DNA of 62,366 nucleotides from Candidatus Paraburkholderia kirkii (GCA_001189345.1 LFKV01000022.1:1-62366), one strand, 5' to 3'; shown: positions 9,059 to 18,737, counted from the stretch's first letter. Notes: generated by a model not told the origin, from the letters alone. Program-made: numbers and translations.

Positions 9059-9084
9059 GTAACCAGCATCGGCGAAAAAGCGAA
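9059..9084 (+). promoter_or_regulatory. ECF-sigma promoter of the sigma / anti-sigma operon (autoregulation)
   Basis: GTAACC at 9059-9064, 16 bases, CGAA at 9081-9084. The spacing and hexamers are identical to the divergent promoter at 8965-8990, implying that the sigma factor controls its own gene and the neighbouring operon. Confidence 0.75.
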
Positions 9085-9111
9085 CTAACGATGGAGAGGA
9101 GACGGACGACG

Positions 9112-9777
9112 ATGGACCACGACGGCGCCATTGCGGCGCATCACGGCTTCGGCTATTCTGAAACGATCGATCCAAAACCAGGCGCGCCATCCGGGTTATC
9201 GTCGCGTCGTATCGGTCATACAGAAACCATGTCGCAAGATGCGGAAAGCCGTCTGAAAACGTTGTTCATCGGCAGACTCGACGGAGACCAGGACGCCTAT
9301 CGCGGCTTTCTGCAAGCACTCACCCGTCATCTGCGCGGGTATTTGCGCAAGCGCATTCCGCATCATCGGGATGATGTCGAAGACCTCGTTCAGGAGATTC
9401 TCCTGGCGGTGCACAATGCGCGTCACACCTATCGTCCGGATGAACTACTGACCGCCTGGCTGCATGCGATCGCACGCTACAAGTTGATGATGGATTTCTT
9501 TCGCGCGCACGCGCGCCGCGAGTGGTTGAACACGCCGCTCGACGATCATGAGGACATCCTCGCCGCGACCTACGGCGAGCCCGCTCACGCGCGCCATGAC
9601 ATCGGCAAACTGCTCGAGCATCTGCCGGAGAAGCAGCGCCTGCCCATCGTTCACATGAAGCTCGAAGGATTGTCCGTGACGGAAACCGCGCGGATCACGG
9701 GGCTTTCCGAATCCGCCGTCAAGGTGGGCGTGCATCGCGACCTCAAGGCGCTTGCCGCAAAGATCCGGGGGCGTTGA
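9112..9777 (+). CDS. ECF-family RNA polymerase sigma factor (SigF/EcfF-like)
   Basis: Region 2 is visible as FLQALTRHLRGYLRKRIP then DDVEDLVQEILLAVHNAR and LTAWLHAIARYKLMMDFFRA. Region 4 ends LEGLSVTETARITGLSES followed by AVKVGVHRDLKALAAKI, a classic sigma-70 region 4 HTH. The gene is intact. I chose ATG 9112 because AGGAGA precedes it and the promoter -10 is at 9081-9084; ATG 9229 (MSQDAESRLK) would give a more usual 183-residue chain and is possible. The stop touches the start of the anti-sigma gene (TGATG). Genes under the matching promoters suggest an oxidant or metal stress response. Confidence 0.88.
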   Translation: MDHDGAIAAHHGFGYSETIDPKPGAPSGLSSRRIGHTETMSQDAESRLKTLFIGRLDGDQDAYRGFLQALTRHLRGYLRKRIPHHRDDVEDLVQEILLAVHNARHTYRPDELLTAWLHAIARYKLMMDFFRAHARREWLNTPLDDHEDILAATYGEPAHARHDIGKLLEHLPEKQRLPIVHMKLEGLSVTETARITGLSESAVKVGVHRDLKALAAKIRGR

Positions 9778-10418
9778 TGAAGACCAACGAGCTGATCAGC
9801 CTCCTTTCGAATCGGGTGACGCGCGTCGACCGCGCGGCCGTGGCGCGCCGTTTCGCCGAAGCGCTGCTGCTCGGCGCGCTGGGCTCGATGATATTGATGA
9901 GCATCGTGTTCGGCGTGCGGCACGATATCGGCAGTGTGATCCGCACCGGCGTCTTCTGGGCGAAGCTCGCGTATCCGCTCGCGGTCGCCGCGGACGCCAT
10001 GCTCGCGGTCATGCGGCCGGCCGGCCCGGCGCGCGCGCCGGCTATTCGTGGGCGCTCGTCGCATTGCCGTTCGTCGCGGTATGGGTGGCGGGTTTGCTGG
10101 TGCTCGACGATGCAACGCCCGCCGGACGCTGGCCGCTCGTGCTGGGTCAATCGTGGCTGCACGTGTCCGTTCAACATTCTGCTGCTCTCCGTGCCGACCT
10201 TCCCCGCCGTGATCTGGGCGGTCAGATCGCTCGCGCCGACGCGTCTGCGGCTCGCAGGCGCCGTGGCCGGCCTGCTCGCGAGCTCGACCGCGACGATCGT
10301 CTACTGCCTGCATTGTCCCGAGATGAGTCCGGCTTTCTGGAGCGTGTGGTACGCCATCGGAATGGCGATGCTGGCGGGCATCGGCGCGTGGCTGGGCCCG
10401 AGGCTGCTGCGCTGGTAG
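9777..10418 (+). pseudogene. NrsF/DUF1109-type membrane anti-sigma factor with two compensating frameshifts
   Basis: This is a roughly 213-residue polytopic membrane protein of the DUF1109/NrsF family that holds SigF-type sigma factors at the membrane. It begins MKTNELISLLSNRVTRVD. Family sequence leaves the frame near 10010 (should read ARAGYSWALVALPFVAVWV) and returns near 10165 at CPFNILLLSVPTFPAVIWAV. Two cysteine sites typical of the family remain: one before PFNILLLSVP and the pair in YCLHCPEMSP. If the lesions are real, the middle helices are scrambled and the sigma factor may be constitutively active. Confidence 0.75.
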
Positions 10419-10446
10419 TGCGGTCTCGAGCGCAACTCAGCCGCGT

Positions 10447-11220
10447 TCAGTTTCCGCACGCGACTCCATCGCGAGCTATCGGCAAAAGCGAAGCGGACTG
10501 CGTGAGTTCGACCCGGTTGCCGCCGAGCGATTTCGCGCGGTACAACGCCCGATCGGCGGCGGCCAGCAGATCCGTGAGTGTAGCCGCCTCGGCCCCCGAC
10601 TGCGCCACGCCGATGCTCACCGTCGCCCGTATTCCGACGCCGCCGGCGCCGCGAGAGATCGTCTGCGCGAAGCGTCCGGCAACGGCCTCGCCCAGCGCTT
10701 TTGCTCGAACCGGATCGCAGTCGGGAAGCACGGCCACAAACTCCTCGCCGCCGATGCGGGCGAACATCGCTTCCGCTCCCAGTACGTCCCGCGCGGTTTG
10801 CGCGAATGACCTGAGTACCTCGTCCCCCCGCATCGTGGCCGTATCGATCGTTGATCGTCTTGAAGTTGTCGAGATCCAGCGCAAAAAGCGCAACCGGCCG
10901 GGAGGCATCGCCGATGCGGACGACACGCGTGCCCTCCTCGAAAAACCATCTGCGATTGCCGAGGCCTGTCAGATAATCCGTCCGCGATTCCCTCAGAAGT
11001 TCGCCATGCGCTTCGTCGCGGACGAGCCTGAGCAAGGTCATCGGCAGAATGACCGAAAATAGAGGACGCCCTCGTACATGGTGAACTTCGCGATGCCCGA
11101 CAGCATTCCCGGTCCGAACGATATAGCCACCCAAGGCAGGATGCACGCTCTGGCAGCATAGAACAGCGCATGGCCGCCCGACACGAGCGCGGCAATCTCC
11201 TTCGCCTGCGCCCGCTTTGT
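10447..11220 (-). pseudogene. Membrane diguanylate cyclase (GGDEF), N-truncated and frameshifted
   Basis: The catalytic domain is recognisable: TDYLTGLGNRRWFFEEG, then LDLDNFKTINDRYGHDAGG, the active-site motif GGEEF within ARIGGEEFVAVLPDCDP, and DRALYRAKSLGGNRVELTQS. Upstream only the last membrane helices can be traced (SGGHALFYAARACI, MYEGVLY, SVILPMTLLRLVRDEAHGEL). Most of the N-terminal sensor that such proteins carry is missing. Breaks lie near 10840 and 11085. It would have made cyclic-di-GMP. Confidence 0.75.
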
Positions 11221-11415
11221 ATCTAACGGCCGGTGGATCGAGGTTTTGAGACGCCCGCCGGTCCTGAAAGGTCACAGGCGTCGATCAGCCGGGCAACACG
11301 CGCCTGATCCCGCGCCGGCGCTCGACACGCCGAATCGGCGCCTCCGCTTTGACATTCGGGGGCGAACCCACCAACATATGTTTCCAATGTAAAAACGGGG
11401 AAGCAACTGGCGGCC

Positions 11416-12129
11416 ATGAGCGATACGAATGCACGCCGCGCGGCAGCAAAGCCAGCGACGAAGAAGACTTCCGCCCGTCCGGCCGGCGACGGGCCCACCC
11501 GGCCCTATCACCACAGTTCGTTGCCGCAGGCATTGCTGGCGGCGGCGGAAGTGGTCCTCGAGCGCGAGGGAATCGGCGGCTTGACACTGAGAGCGATCGC
11601 GAGAGAGGCCGGCGTCTCGCATACGGCGCCTCAACACCACTTCGGCGACACGGCGGGCGTGCTGAGCGAACTCGCGGCGACCGGATTCACGCGCCTGTCG
11701 GCGTCGATCGCCGCTCACGCCGAAGGCGCGCAGGGAACAGCGGAGCGGCGCAAGGCCATCGCTCGCGGCTATATCGCCTTCGCGAAGCAGAACCCCGACC
11801 TCATGCGGCTCATGTCGAGGGGAGAGATGTTCGATTCGAACCGCCCATCGCTGATCGACGCGCGCAAAGCGGCGGGTCTCGCGCTGGCGGGCGTATTTGA
11901 CGAGGAGCCGGCAACGGCGCCATCGGGAAAGGAAGCTTTCGGCTCAATGGATGCGACGCGCGCCGTCGCGCTGACGGCGGCCTGGGCCTACGTGCACGGA
12001 CTGGCGCTGCTCTTGATCGACGGGCGCCTCAATGCGCTGGCCGCGTCGGCGCAAGGCATCCGCAACGCCGATGAACTCATCGCCGCGGCCATCGACCACG
12101 TTCGGATCACGCCGGACAAGGTGAAATAG
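11416..12129 (+). CDS. TetR/AcrR-family transcriptional regulator
   Basis: This is an intact 237-residue regulator. The TetR HTH lies near residues 45-80 (LTLRAIAREAGVSHTAPQHH). It is followed by an all-helical ligand domain with ARGYIAFAKQNPDLMRLMSR, typical of the WHG (TetR_C_33) group. The N-terminal 30 residues are Lys/Ala rich and may be disordered. It ends 9 bp before the convergent stop of the sigma-54 activator gene. The upstream GGDEF remnant is divergent. No target or ligand can be read from the sequence. Confidence 0.88.
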   Translation: MSDTNARRAAAKPATKKTSARPAGDGPTRPYHHSSLPQALLAAAEVVLEREGIGGLTLRAIAREAGVSHTAPQHHFGDTAGVLSELAATGFTRLSASIAAHAEGAQGTAERRKAIARGYIAFAKQNPDLMRLMSRGEMFDSNRPSLIDARKAAGLALAGVFDEEPATAPSGKEAFGSMDATRAVALTAAWAYVHGLALLLIDGRLNALAASAQGIRNADELIAAAIDHVRITPDKVK

Positions 12130-12137
12130 CGCAAGCC

Positions 12138-13985
12138 TCAGGCCGGCTGACGAAGCGACCTTTCGATGCGGATGCCATGCCGCTTCATCTTCGCGTAGAG
12201 CGCGGGCTTCGATACCTGGAGCAGCGTCGCGCAATGCGTCACGTTGAAGCTGCACGCCGCGAGCGCGGCCTCGATCGCGACGCGCTCCGCTTCCTTCAGC
12301 GACACAGCCTCGCCGCGATGTCCTGCCGGCGCACCGCCCGCCTGCGGCGCGGACGTGCCGTCGAGAAACAGCGACGCATCCGCGATGCGCTCGCCTTCAT
12401 TGAAATTGACGATCTTCTCAACGAGGTTCTCCATTTCGCGCACGTTGCCGGGCCAGTCGTGCGATTCTAGCTGCTGCAGCGCCTGCTCGGCGATTTCGGG
12501 CGTCGGCTTGTGCATGCGCGTGCAATAGCGCGCGAGGAAGAATTCCGCCATCGCGCGGATGTCCTCGCGCCGTTCGCGCAGCGGCGGAATGGTGATCTCG
12601 ATCACGTTGCAGCGGTAGTACAGGTCTTCGCGGAAGGTCTTCGCGAGCACCATCGACGCGAGGTCGCGATTGCTCGCGCAGATGATGCGCACGTCGACCG
12701 GAATGCCGCGCGTGTCGCCGATGCGCGTGACTTCGCGTTCCTGCAGGACGCGCAGCAGCTTCGCCTGTACGTCGATGGGCAGCTCCGATATCTCGTCGAG
12801 AAAGACCGTGCCGCCGTCCGCGGATTCGAACTTACCGGGCCTGCCGTCGCGCGCCGCGCCCGTGAAGCTGCCGGGCGCGTGGCCGAAGAGCTCGCTCTCG
12901 ATCAGCGCATGCGGCAACGCCGCGCAATTGATCGCGATGAACGGCTGCGCGGCGCGCGCGCCGGCGTTGTGAATCGCCTGCGCGAAGATTTCCTTGCCGA
13001 CGCCGCTCTCGCCGGAGAGCAGCACGTTCGACGCCCCGCGCGCCGCCTTCTTCGCGGCATCGAGCGCACGCTTCAGGCCGGCGCTCGAGCCGATCATGCT
13101 GTCGAAAGTGAAGCGCGCGTGATTGTGCCCGCATAGCGTCCGGCCATCTTGCGCACGCGCCGCATCTCGCGGAACGTGTTGACGACGGAGACCACTTCGC
13201 CGCAGCGATTCTTGATGGGAATGGCCGTGTCGAGCAGGTGCAGATGCCGCGCCGGAGAATCGATGATGAGCTCGCGATCGACGTAGCCCACGCCTGTGCG
13301 ATAGATCGGCCCGACGATGGGCTCGAAGTCGATCACTTCGTTGAGCGTCTTGCCGATGCTCGTCTTCGGATCGATGCCGAGGATGCGCCCCGCCACCGAA
13401 TTGACGTGCCGCAACACGTGGCCCTGGCCGATCACCATCAACCCGTCGCCGATGTGATCGATGATCGCGCGCTGCTCCTCGACGAGCGTGTCGTAGGCGA
13501 CGAGATTGAAGGCACTGTGAGCAGGACGTCGAGGGTTGCGCCGAGCAGCGCGATCCAGGCGGCGGGCGTCGCTTCGCCCGACGGACCGGGCGCGCGCAGC
13601 CCGACGAGGAACACGCGCCGCCCGTGCGCATCGACGCGCAGCACGCCTGCGCGACCGATGCGGCCGCGCCGTGCTGCCCCAGCATCACGCAGCGCCCGTC
13701 GGATGCGGCTGTAGCCGCTTCCGCGAGCGCGGCGAGTCAGGCGGCGGGACAGTGCGCGAAGAATGCGTCGAGCGTGGCGGACCACGCGGGCTGGGCGTCG
13801 ACGATGTGCGCAACGCCTTCCAGCAGATGGCCGCTGCAGTCCAGCGTGAAGATGCACGCGTCGGCTTCGCGCGCCGCGAGACGGCGTGCGTTGCGCCAGC
13901 GGTCGGAAGCGAGCGCGCTCTCCAGCGTGGCGATGTCGGGGTCGAGCGCGACGGTGGCCATGTCTACCTGCGAACGGTCGGGCAA
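12138..13985 (-). pseudogene. Sigma-54-dependent activator (GAF/PAS-AAA-Fis), disrupted in its sensory half
   Basis: The C-terminal half is a complete enhancer-binding protein. The AAA+ domain has Walker A LSGESGVGKEIFAQAIHN, the sigma-54 contact loop APGSFTGAARDG (GSFTGA rather than GAFTGA), Walker B GGTVFLDEISELP, and a Fis-type HTH at the end (VTHCATLLQVSKPALYAKMK). A PAS domain lies near 13150-13440. The N-terminal sensor is broken by an in-frame TGA at 13737-13739, probably a former Trp, and by frameshifts near 13660, 13510, 13440 and 13120. It sits at the far end of the acyl-CoA operon whose promoter is sigma-54 type, so it is the likely regulator. Start is 13961 or 13985. Confidence 0.82.
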
Positions 13986-14049
13986 CGATTTCGACTATAT
14001 CAGGACAAAATCCCGCCGCACCGCGTAGAACGGCATGACGCGGCGCCGC

Positions 14050-15194
14050 TCAATCCTTCCGCGCGATCGTCGTGAGCGCGCCGCCGTTCAGGCGATAGAC
14101 CGTGACGGGCGCATCGATCCAGTCGCCGTTCGCATCGAATTTCACGGGGCCCAGAATGCTGATGAACGACTGCTCGCGCAGCGCCTTGACGAACACCTCG
14201 GGCTTGGCCGATCCCGCTTTCCGCATCGCATCGGCCACGACGAGCGTCGCCGCGTAAAACGCCGGCGCATAGGTATCGACGTCGGCGCTGAACGCGCTCC
14301 TGAACCGCTCGCGGAACGTCCTGCCGCGGGCAGCGTGTCGAGCGGCGCACCGCCCTGCGCGCAGAATATGCGCTTGTCGGCGACGCCCGCCGAGAGCTTG
14401 TCGAACTCCGGCGAGCAGATGCCGTCGCCGCCGACCAGCGTCGCGTTCACGCCGAGCTCGCCCATCTGCCGCGCGAGCGTCGCGGCCTGTGCATAGTAGC
14501 CGCCATAGAACACGACCTGCGGATTGCGCGACTTGATCTGCGTAAGAATCGCCTTGAAATCGGTCGCCTTGTCGGTGCTGTATTCGCGCGCGACGATCTG
14601 CAGCCCCTCCTTCTGCGCGGTCTTGATGAACACATCGGCAACGCCCGTGCCGTACGCGGTCCGGTCGTCGATCACGGCGGCCCGCTGCACGCCGAGCACC
14701 TTCGCAGCATAGACGGCCATGCGGCCGCCCATCACGTTGTCGTTGGTGGCGAGGCGGAACACGTACGGATAGCCGAGATGCGTGAGATCCGGGTTCGACG
14801 ACGCCCCCGTCATCATCATCACCACGTGCGCGTCGTTGTAGATGCGCGCCGCCGGAATGCTGACGCCCGAGTTGTAGTGGCCGATCACGGCGGCCACGCC
14901 GTCGTCGACCAGCTTCTGCGCGACGTTTACGCCAACCTTCGGATCGCCCTGATCTTCCATCGAGATCAGCTCGAAGCGCACCGGCCTGCCGGCAATGGCG
15001 AAGCCCTTCGCGTTCAGCTCGTCGATGGCGAGGCGCACGCCGCGCTCGTCGTCCTTGCCGCTTTGCGTCGCGCTGCCCGTGAGCGGGCCCGCCACGCCGA
15101 TCTTCACCACGTCCTGCGCCCGCGCGCCGCCTGCGAAGCCCAGCGCGGCCGCCGCGCATGCGATGAACGCCATCGCCGTCTTCATCGGTTTCAT
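14050..15194 (-). pseudogene. LivJ-type periplasmic binding protein of an ABC transporter, one frameshift
   Basis: This is a branched-chain amino-acid type substrate-binding protein of about 381 residues. The signal peptide is MKPMKTAMAFIACAAAALGF with AGGARA before the mature DVVKIGVAGPLTG. The two-lobe fold is traced through GHYNSGVSIPAARIYNDA, MMTGASSNPDLTHLGYPYVF and FYGGYYAQAATLARQ. Near 14330 the frame shifts (TLPAAGR to FRERFRSAFSADVDTYAPAF) and then ends VYRLNGGALTTIARKD. ATG 15194 overlaps the HAD stop by 4 bp. The operon suggests uptake of the carboxylate degraded by the CoA ligase and hydratase. Confidence 0.85.
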
Positions 15195-15858
15195 ATCGTC
15201 TCCCCAGTCGCTGTGAATGACAGGCTTTCCAGAACGTTCCGTACTGGCGACAGCGTGTCGAACTCGAAATCCGGGCGCGGCTGCCACGCGCCGAGCGTGT
15301 CCGCGCCGCGGTTGATCCACGCCACGGCCATGCCGAGCGGCTTCGCGCCGTCGATGTCGGCCCAGCTCGCGAGCGAGAAGATCGCCTGCGACGGCTTGTA
15401 CGCCTGCGCCATCTCCGCCGTCGTCACGTGCTCGAGTAGCGCGTGAGCCGCGTGCGGCGCCACAGGTCGCTATCCATGTTGGTGATCGGCATGAGCGGAT
15501 AGCGCGACGCGGCCCAGTCGAGAAACGGCACCGCGTCCGCGTGCGGCGGCGACGCCTCGACGAGATGCGCGAGGAATGCGTCGGTCAGCGCGTCGATCGC
15601 GTGACCCTTGCGCACGCCGGGCCAGCGCGCGTCGAGACAGGCGGCAAGCGCCTGCTGCGCGACGTCGCGGTAACGCGCGTATGCCTGGCCTCGATAGAGA
15701 CGCACGTTGCGGATGTCCCAGTCGAGATAGACGTCGAAGGCGGAATCGCCGGTCTCGATCGACACGCGCCGCAGCACTTCCGCCATGCCGAGCGTGCCGC
15801 CGCGGTCCACGTCGACGAGCGTGCCGAAGTAGTTGAAGGTCAGGGCTTTCGGATTCAT
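15191..15858 (-). pseudogene. HAD-superfamily hydrolase (haloacid dehalogenase II-like), frameshifted, nucleophile replaced
   Basis: This was a roughly 222-residue HAD protein. Motif I reads ALTFNYFGTLVDVD, where the family has TFDxxGTL: the catalytic Asp is Asn here (AAC instead of GAC). Motif II is in PLMPITNMDSD. The frame shifts near 15440, after which WADIDGAKPLGMAVAWINRG (motif IV region with Lys/Asp) is still recognisable. It is linked to both neighbours by ATGA overlaps. It is dead by two independent criteria, unless the Asn is a base-call error. Confidence 0.78.
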
Positions 15859-16607
15859 CGCGCTTGCTCCTTTCTGGTCGCGAAGGCCTTCACGCGCTCG
15901 GCGGCGTCGGGGTCCGCGAAAGCGTCGATGGTCGCCGCGCTTTCCAGTTCGAGACTGCGCGCGAACGTGTCCGACAACTCCGTCGTCACGAGCCGCTTGA
16001 GACGCGCGATCGACGTTTCCGAGCGCTCCGCGATGCACGCCGCGAGCGAGAGCGCCGTGTCGAGCAGCGTCGCGCGCGGCACGACGCGATTGACGAGTCC
16101 CATCGACAGGAGCGACTGCGCGCCTTGTCGCTCGCCGAGCAGCCAGAGCTCCATCGCGCGCTGATGGCCGATCGCCTGCGGCAGCAGATGCGTGACGCCG
16201 CCCGTCACGAATTGCCCCCACGCCATCTCCGGGAAGAACGCGACCAGATCGTCCGACGCGACGACGATGTCGCAATTGAGCATCCACTCGAAGCCGTGCA
16301 CCGCGCCGACCACTGGTTTCGCATTGAACATCAGATCGCGCATAATGCGCTGAATGCGTTCGATGTGACCGCGGATGCTCGCGTCGCTCGCGCTTTGCTC
16401 GCCGAATTCCTTCAGGTCGTCGCCCGCGCAGAACGCGCAGCCCGCGCCGGACAGCACGATCACGCGGCAGGCGGGATCGTCGTTCGCGCGTTGCAGTGCG
16501 TCGTGCAGGTCATCGAGCAGCGCGCCGCTGATCGCGTTCATCCGTTCGGGACGGTCGAGCGTCACGATCGCGACCGGTCCTTTCATGCTCGTGGTGACGT
16601 AGCTCAT
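15855..16607 (-). CDS. Enoyl-CoA hydratase/isomerase family protein with an oxyanion-loop deletion
   Basis: This crotonase-fold protein of 250 residues has an uninterrupted frame (MSYVTTSMKGPVAIVTLDRP to ERVKAFATRKEQAR). Substrate-loop sequence SGAGCAFCAGDDLKEFGEQ is present. The second oxyanion-hole segment should read HG-(Y/W)-A-(V/L)-G-G-G-F-E. Here it is AVHGFEWMLNCDIV, so six residues appear to be missing in frame near 16285. Loss of the Gly-Gly-Gly turn should abolish CoA-thioester activation. Its start overlaps the CoA-ligase stop and its stop overlaps the HAD start. Confidence 0.82.
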   Translation of the reverse strand: MSYVTTSMKGPVAIVTLDRPERMNAISGALLDDLHDALQRANDDPACRVIVLSGAGCAFCAGDDLKEFGEQSASDASIRGHIERIQRIMRDLMFNAKPVVGAVHGFEWMLNCDIVVASDDLVAFFPEMAWGQFVTGGVTHLLPQAIGHQRAMELWLLGERQGAQSLLSMGLVNRVVPRATLLDTALSLAACIAERSETSIARLKRLVTTELSDTFARSLELESAATIDAFADPDAAERVKAFATRKEQAR

Positions 16608-17923
16608 GCGGGCTCCTTGTCGATCCAGCGCGTCTTGCCTTCGGTGCGGGGAAAGCGCTCGAACGGGACCATCGTGACCGCCGCCTCGATGCGCTTGCCC
16701 GCTTCGGGCCAGCGTTCGAAGGGCAGGCCGTTCGCCGCCTCGACCGTCATCGCGATGCGATCGTACGGCCCCGGGCCCTTCAGCACGATGCAGAACACGC
16801 CCGACGCCCATTGCGGCAGCGCCTCGACCGCGAGCCGCACCGCGCCCGGAAACACGTTGACGCCGCGCAAGTTGAACATGTCGTCGGTGCGGCCCGTCAC
16901 ACGAAAACGCCACGCGCTGCGGCCGTCCGGGCCGGGATCGGTCGCGGTCACCGTGACGACGTCGCGGGTGCGGTAGCGCACGAGCGGCTGGCATTGCTTG
17001 CGCAGATGCGTGCAGACGAGCTCGCCGGTCGCGCCCGCTTCGATCGGCAAGCGCGCGAGCGTCTCGGGATCGACGATTTCGGCGAACACCACGTCCGCCG
17101 CGTGATAGAGCAGATCGCCGGTCCACTCGGTCTGCTCGCCGAGGATGCTCAGCACTTCGGACAGGCCGAAATTCGCGTTGCGCACCTTGAAACCCCACTT
17201 CTCTTCCATCGACGCGCGCAGTTCGGGATTGTCGAGGCCCGCCTCTCCGCCGAACAGCCCGAGCTTGAGCCCGAGATCCCGCGGCGCGGGGCCGCCGGTC
17301 TCGCGCAACACCTGCTCGATGAGCGCGGGATACGACGGCGTGCACGAGATCGCGTTGATGCCGAGGCTCAGAATCGAATCGATCAGAAGCCGCGTGCCGC
17401 CGACGCCGAACGGCACGACCGTCGCGCCCGTGGCTTCGAGAATCGTGTGATCGGTGAAACCGCCCGTCCACATGCAGTAGTTCAGGCAATGGACCACGCG
17501 GTCGTCGGGGCGCAGGCCGGCGGCCCACATCGAGCGTGCGCCGACGCGGGCGATGTCCTGCGCGTCGCGCGCGCTGTTCGCGAGGATCAGCGGCCGCCCG
17601 GTCGTGCCCGACGTGCGGTGCAGCCGCGCGATGCCGCTTTCCGCGCAAGCGACGTAGTCCCCATACGGCGACACGTCCTCCTGACTCACGCGCAATTCGT
17701 CCTTTTCCGTAAAAGGCAGGTCCTGCAAGTCGCCGAGCGTGAGGTCGTCGCGGTCGATCCAGTGCGCGAGCCTCGTCCGGTAGAACGCGGACATCGCGCG
17801 CAGATACGACCACTGCGCCGCCCAGAGCGCTTCCTGATGACGGTGCACGTCGGCGGGTGCGAGCGTTTCGAACGCCTCGTCGAAGCAGACGCCATGCGTC
17901 GGGGGATTGACAGCCACGTCCAT
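16604..17923 (-). CDS. Phenylacetate-CoA ligase-like AMP-forming enzyme
   Basis: This is an intact 439-residue member of the PaaK-like branch of the ANL superfamily. The ATP-binding loop is RLHRTSGTTGRPLILANS near residues 100-118. Further landmarks are FGGEAGLDNPELRASMEEKW, NFGLSEVLSILGEQTEW, VRYRTRDVVTVTATDPGPDG and FRVTGRTDDMFNLRGVNVFP, with a C-terminal lysine in EGKTRWIDKEPA. It activates an aromatic or related carboxylate to its CoA ester. It is the second gene of a five-gene sigma-54 operon; the intact state beside broken partners makes present function doubtful. Substrate is not determinable. Confidence 0.87.
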   Translation of the reverse strand: MDVAVNPPTHGVCFDEAFETLAPADVHRHQEALWAAQWSYLRAMSAFYRTRLAHWIDRDDLTLGDLQDLPFTEKDELRVSQEDVSPYGDYVACAESGIARLHRTSGTTGRPLILANSARDAQDIARVGARSMWAAGLRPDDRVVHCLNYCMWTGGFTDHTILEATGATVVPFGVGGTRLLIDSILSLGINAISCTPSYPALIEQVLRETGGPAPRDLGLKLGLFGGEAGLDNPELRASMEEKWGFKVRNANFGLSEVLSILGEQTEWTGDLLYHAADVVFAEIVDPETLARLPIEAGATGELVCTHLRKQCQPLVRYRTRDVVTVTATDPGPDGRSAWRFRVTGRTDDMFNLRGVNVFPGAVRLAVEALPQWASGVFCIVLKGPGPYDRIAMTVEAANGLPFERWPEAGKRIEAAVTMVPFERFPRTEGKTRWIDKEPA

Positions 17924-17973
17924 GTCGTTCTTCTTGTCGTGCGGCTTGCGCCGCGGGTGGATTGTTGTGCGCG

Positions 17974-18380
17974 TTACCCGGTGCGGCGGCGCTTCGCGGC
18001 GCGCGCCTCGATCGCGAACCGATCGACGATGGCGCGCGCATGGCTCGCCGTGCCGACCGGCCCGGCCGCGTCGCTCGCGACGATGTCGAACCAGTACAGC
18101 GCGCCTTCGATGCCGCGAAACGTCGCGGTCGCGGATACGTCGACGCCGGGCGGCGTCGGCGCGAGATGATTGAGTTGCGTGGTCACGCCCACGGACAGTT
18201 GCCCCTCACCGACGGCATCGCGCAGCACGTCGGCGCAGGCGCGTTCGATCAGCGCAAGCAACGCGGGCGTCGAGAGTGTACGTCCGGGTAGCGCTCGCCC
18301 GCCGCCTGGGCATGGGCGGACGCGAGATCCGCGGAAGTGACGGTGCGGGTGAGCGTGGCGGCTCGGCCTTGTTCGATCAT
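17974..18380 (-). pseudogene. Hot-dog thioesterase (FlK-like), one frameshift
   Basis: This was a short thioesterase of about 135 residues. It starts MIEQGRAATLTRTVTSADLA at 18380 and shifts frame near 18275. It continues LALIERACADVLRDAVGEGQ, SVGVTTQLNHLAPTPPGVDV and GALYWFDIVASDAAGPVGTA, matching the fluoroacetyl-CoA-thioesterase-like group. Thioesterases of this type hydrolyse acyl-CoA esters and here would release CoA within the same pathway as the ligase and hydratase. It is the first gene behind the sigma-54 promoter at 18414-18428. Confidence 0.75.
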
Positions 18381-18413
18381 GTGCGGCTCCGGGGTCGTCT
18401 GGAGCGCGACAAA

Positions 18414-18428
18414 AGCAAGGGCCGGGCC
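18414..18428 (-). promoter_or_regulatory. Sigma-54 promoter of the acyl-CoA operon
   Basis: Read leftward the site is TGGCCCGGCCCTTGC, that is TGGCNCG-N4-TTGC with exact -24/-12 spacing. It lies 34 bases before the thioesterase ATG at 18380. The operon is flanked downstream by a sigma-54 activator gene. Confidence 0.75.
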
Positions 18429-18492
18429 AATCGCGTCAAAGCACCGTCCGGCGGGGCTTTGCGGGATCCTGCATGGCATCGGAGCAACCGAT

Positions 18493-18509
18493 CGTCAAGA
18501 TTCTTGACG
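18493..18509. promoter_or_regulatory. Palindrome, candidate upstream activator site
   Basis: CGTCAAG-ATT-CTTGACG is a perfect 7-bp inverted repeat with a 3-bp spacer. It is centred about 80 bases upstream of the leftward sigma-54 promoter and about 240 bases upstream of the rightward sigma-54-like site at 18738. A Fis-type activator dimer could bind here; this is inferred from position and symmetry. Confidence 0.55.
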
Positions 18510-18737
18510 TTGCGATTCGAAATGGTCGTCGGCTTGCTTTACGGCGTGCAGGGCGTTTCAGCCGGCGCTTCCGATCTGTTCGCCCTATGCTGACAAGTCA
18601 ACGGGATCCGTTCTCGGTCGAACAACACATCGCCGCCCGCCGGCGACGCTCGCGACAGTCAAAAGCTGCGCACCGCGTATTGATTTGTGTTTGACTTCAA
18701 TTGCTTAGGTTAACCGAACAGATCTTCTACATCCTCC

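Noticed and set aside
12880..12900. GSFTGA instead of GAFTGA as a defect in the sigma-54 activator
   Set aside because: The Ala-to-Ser variant is known in functional enhancer-binding proteins, so it is not evidence of damage by itself.
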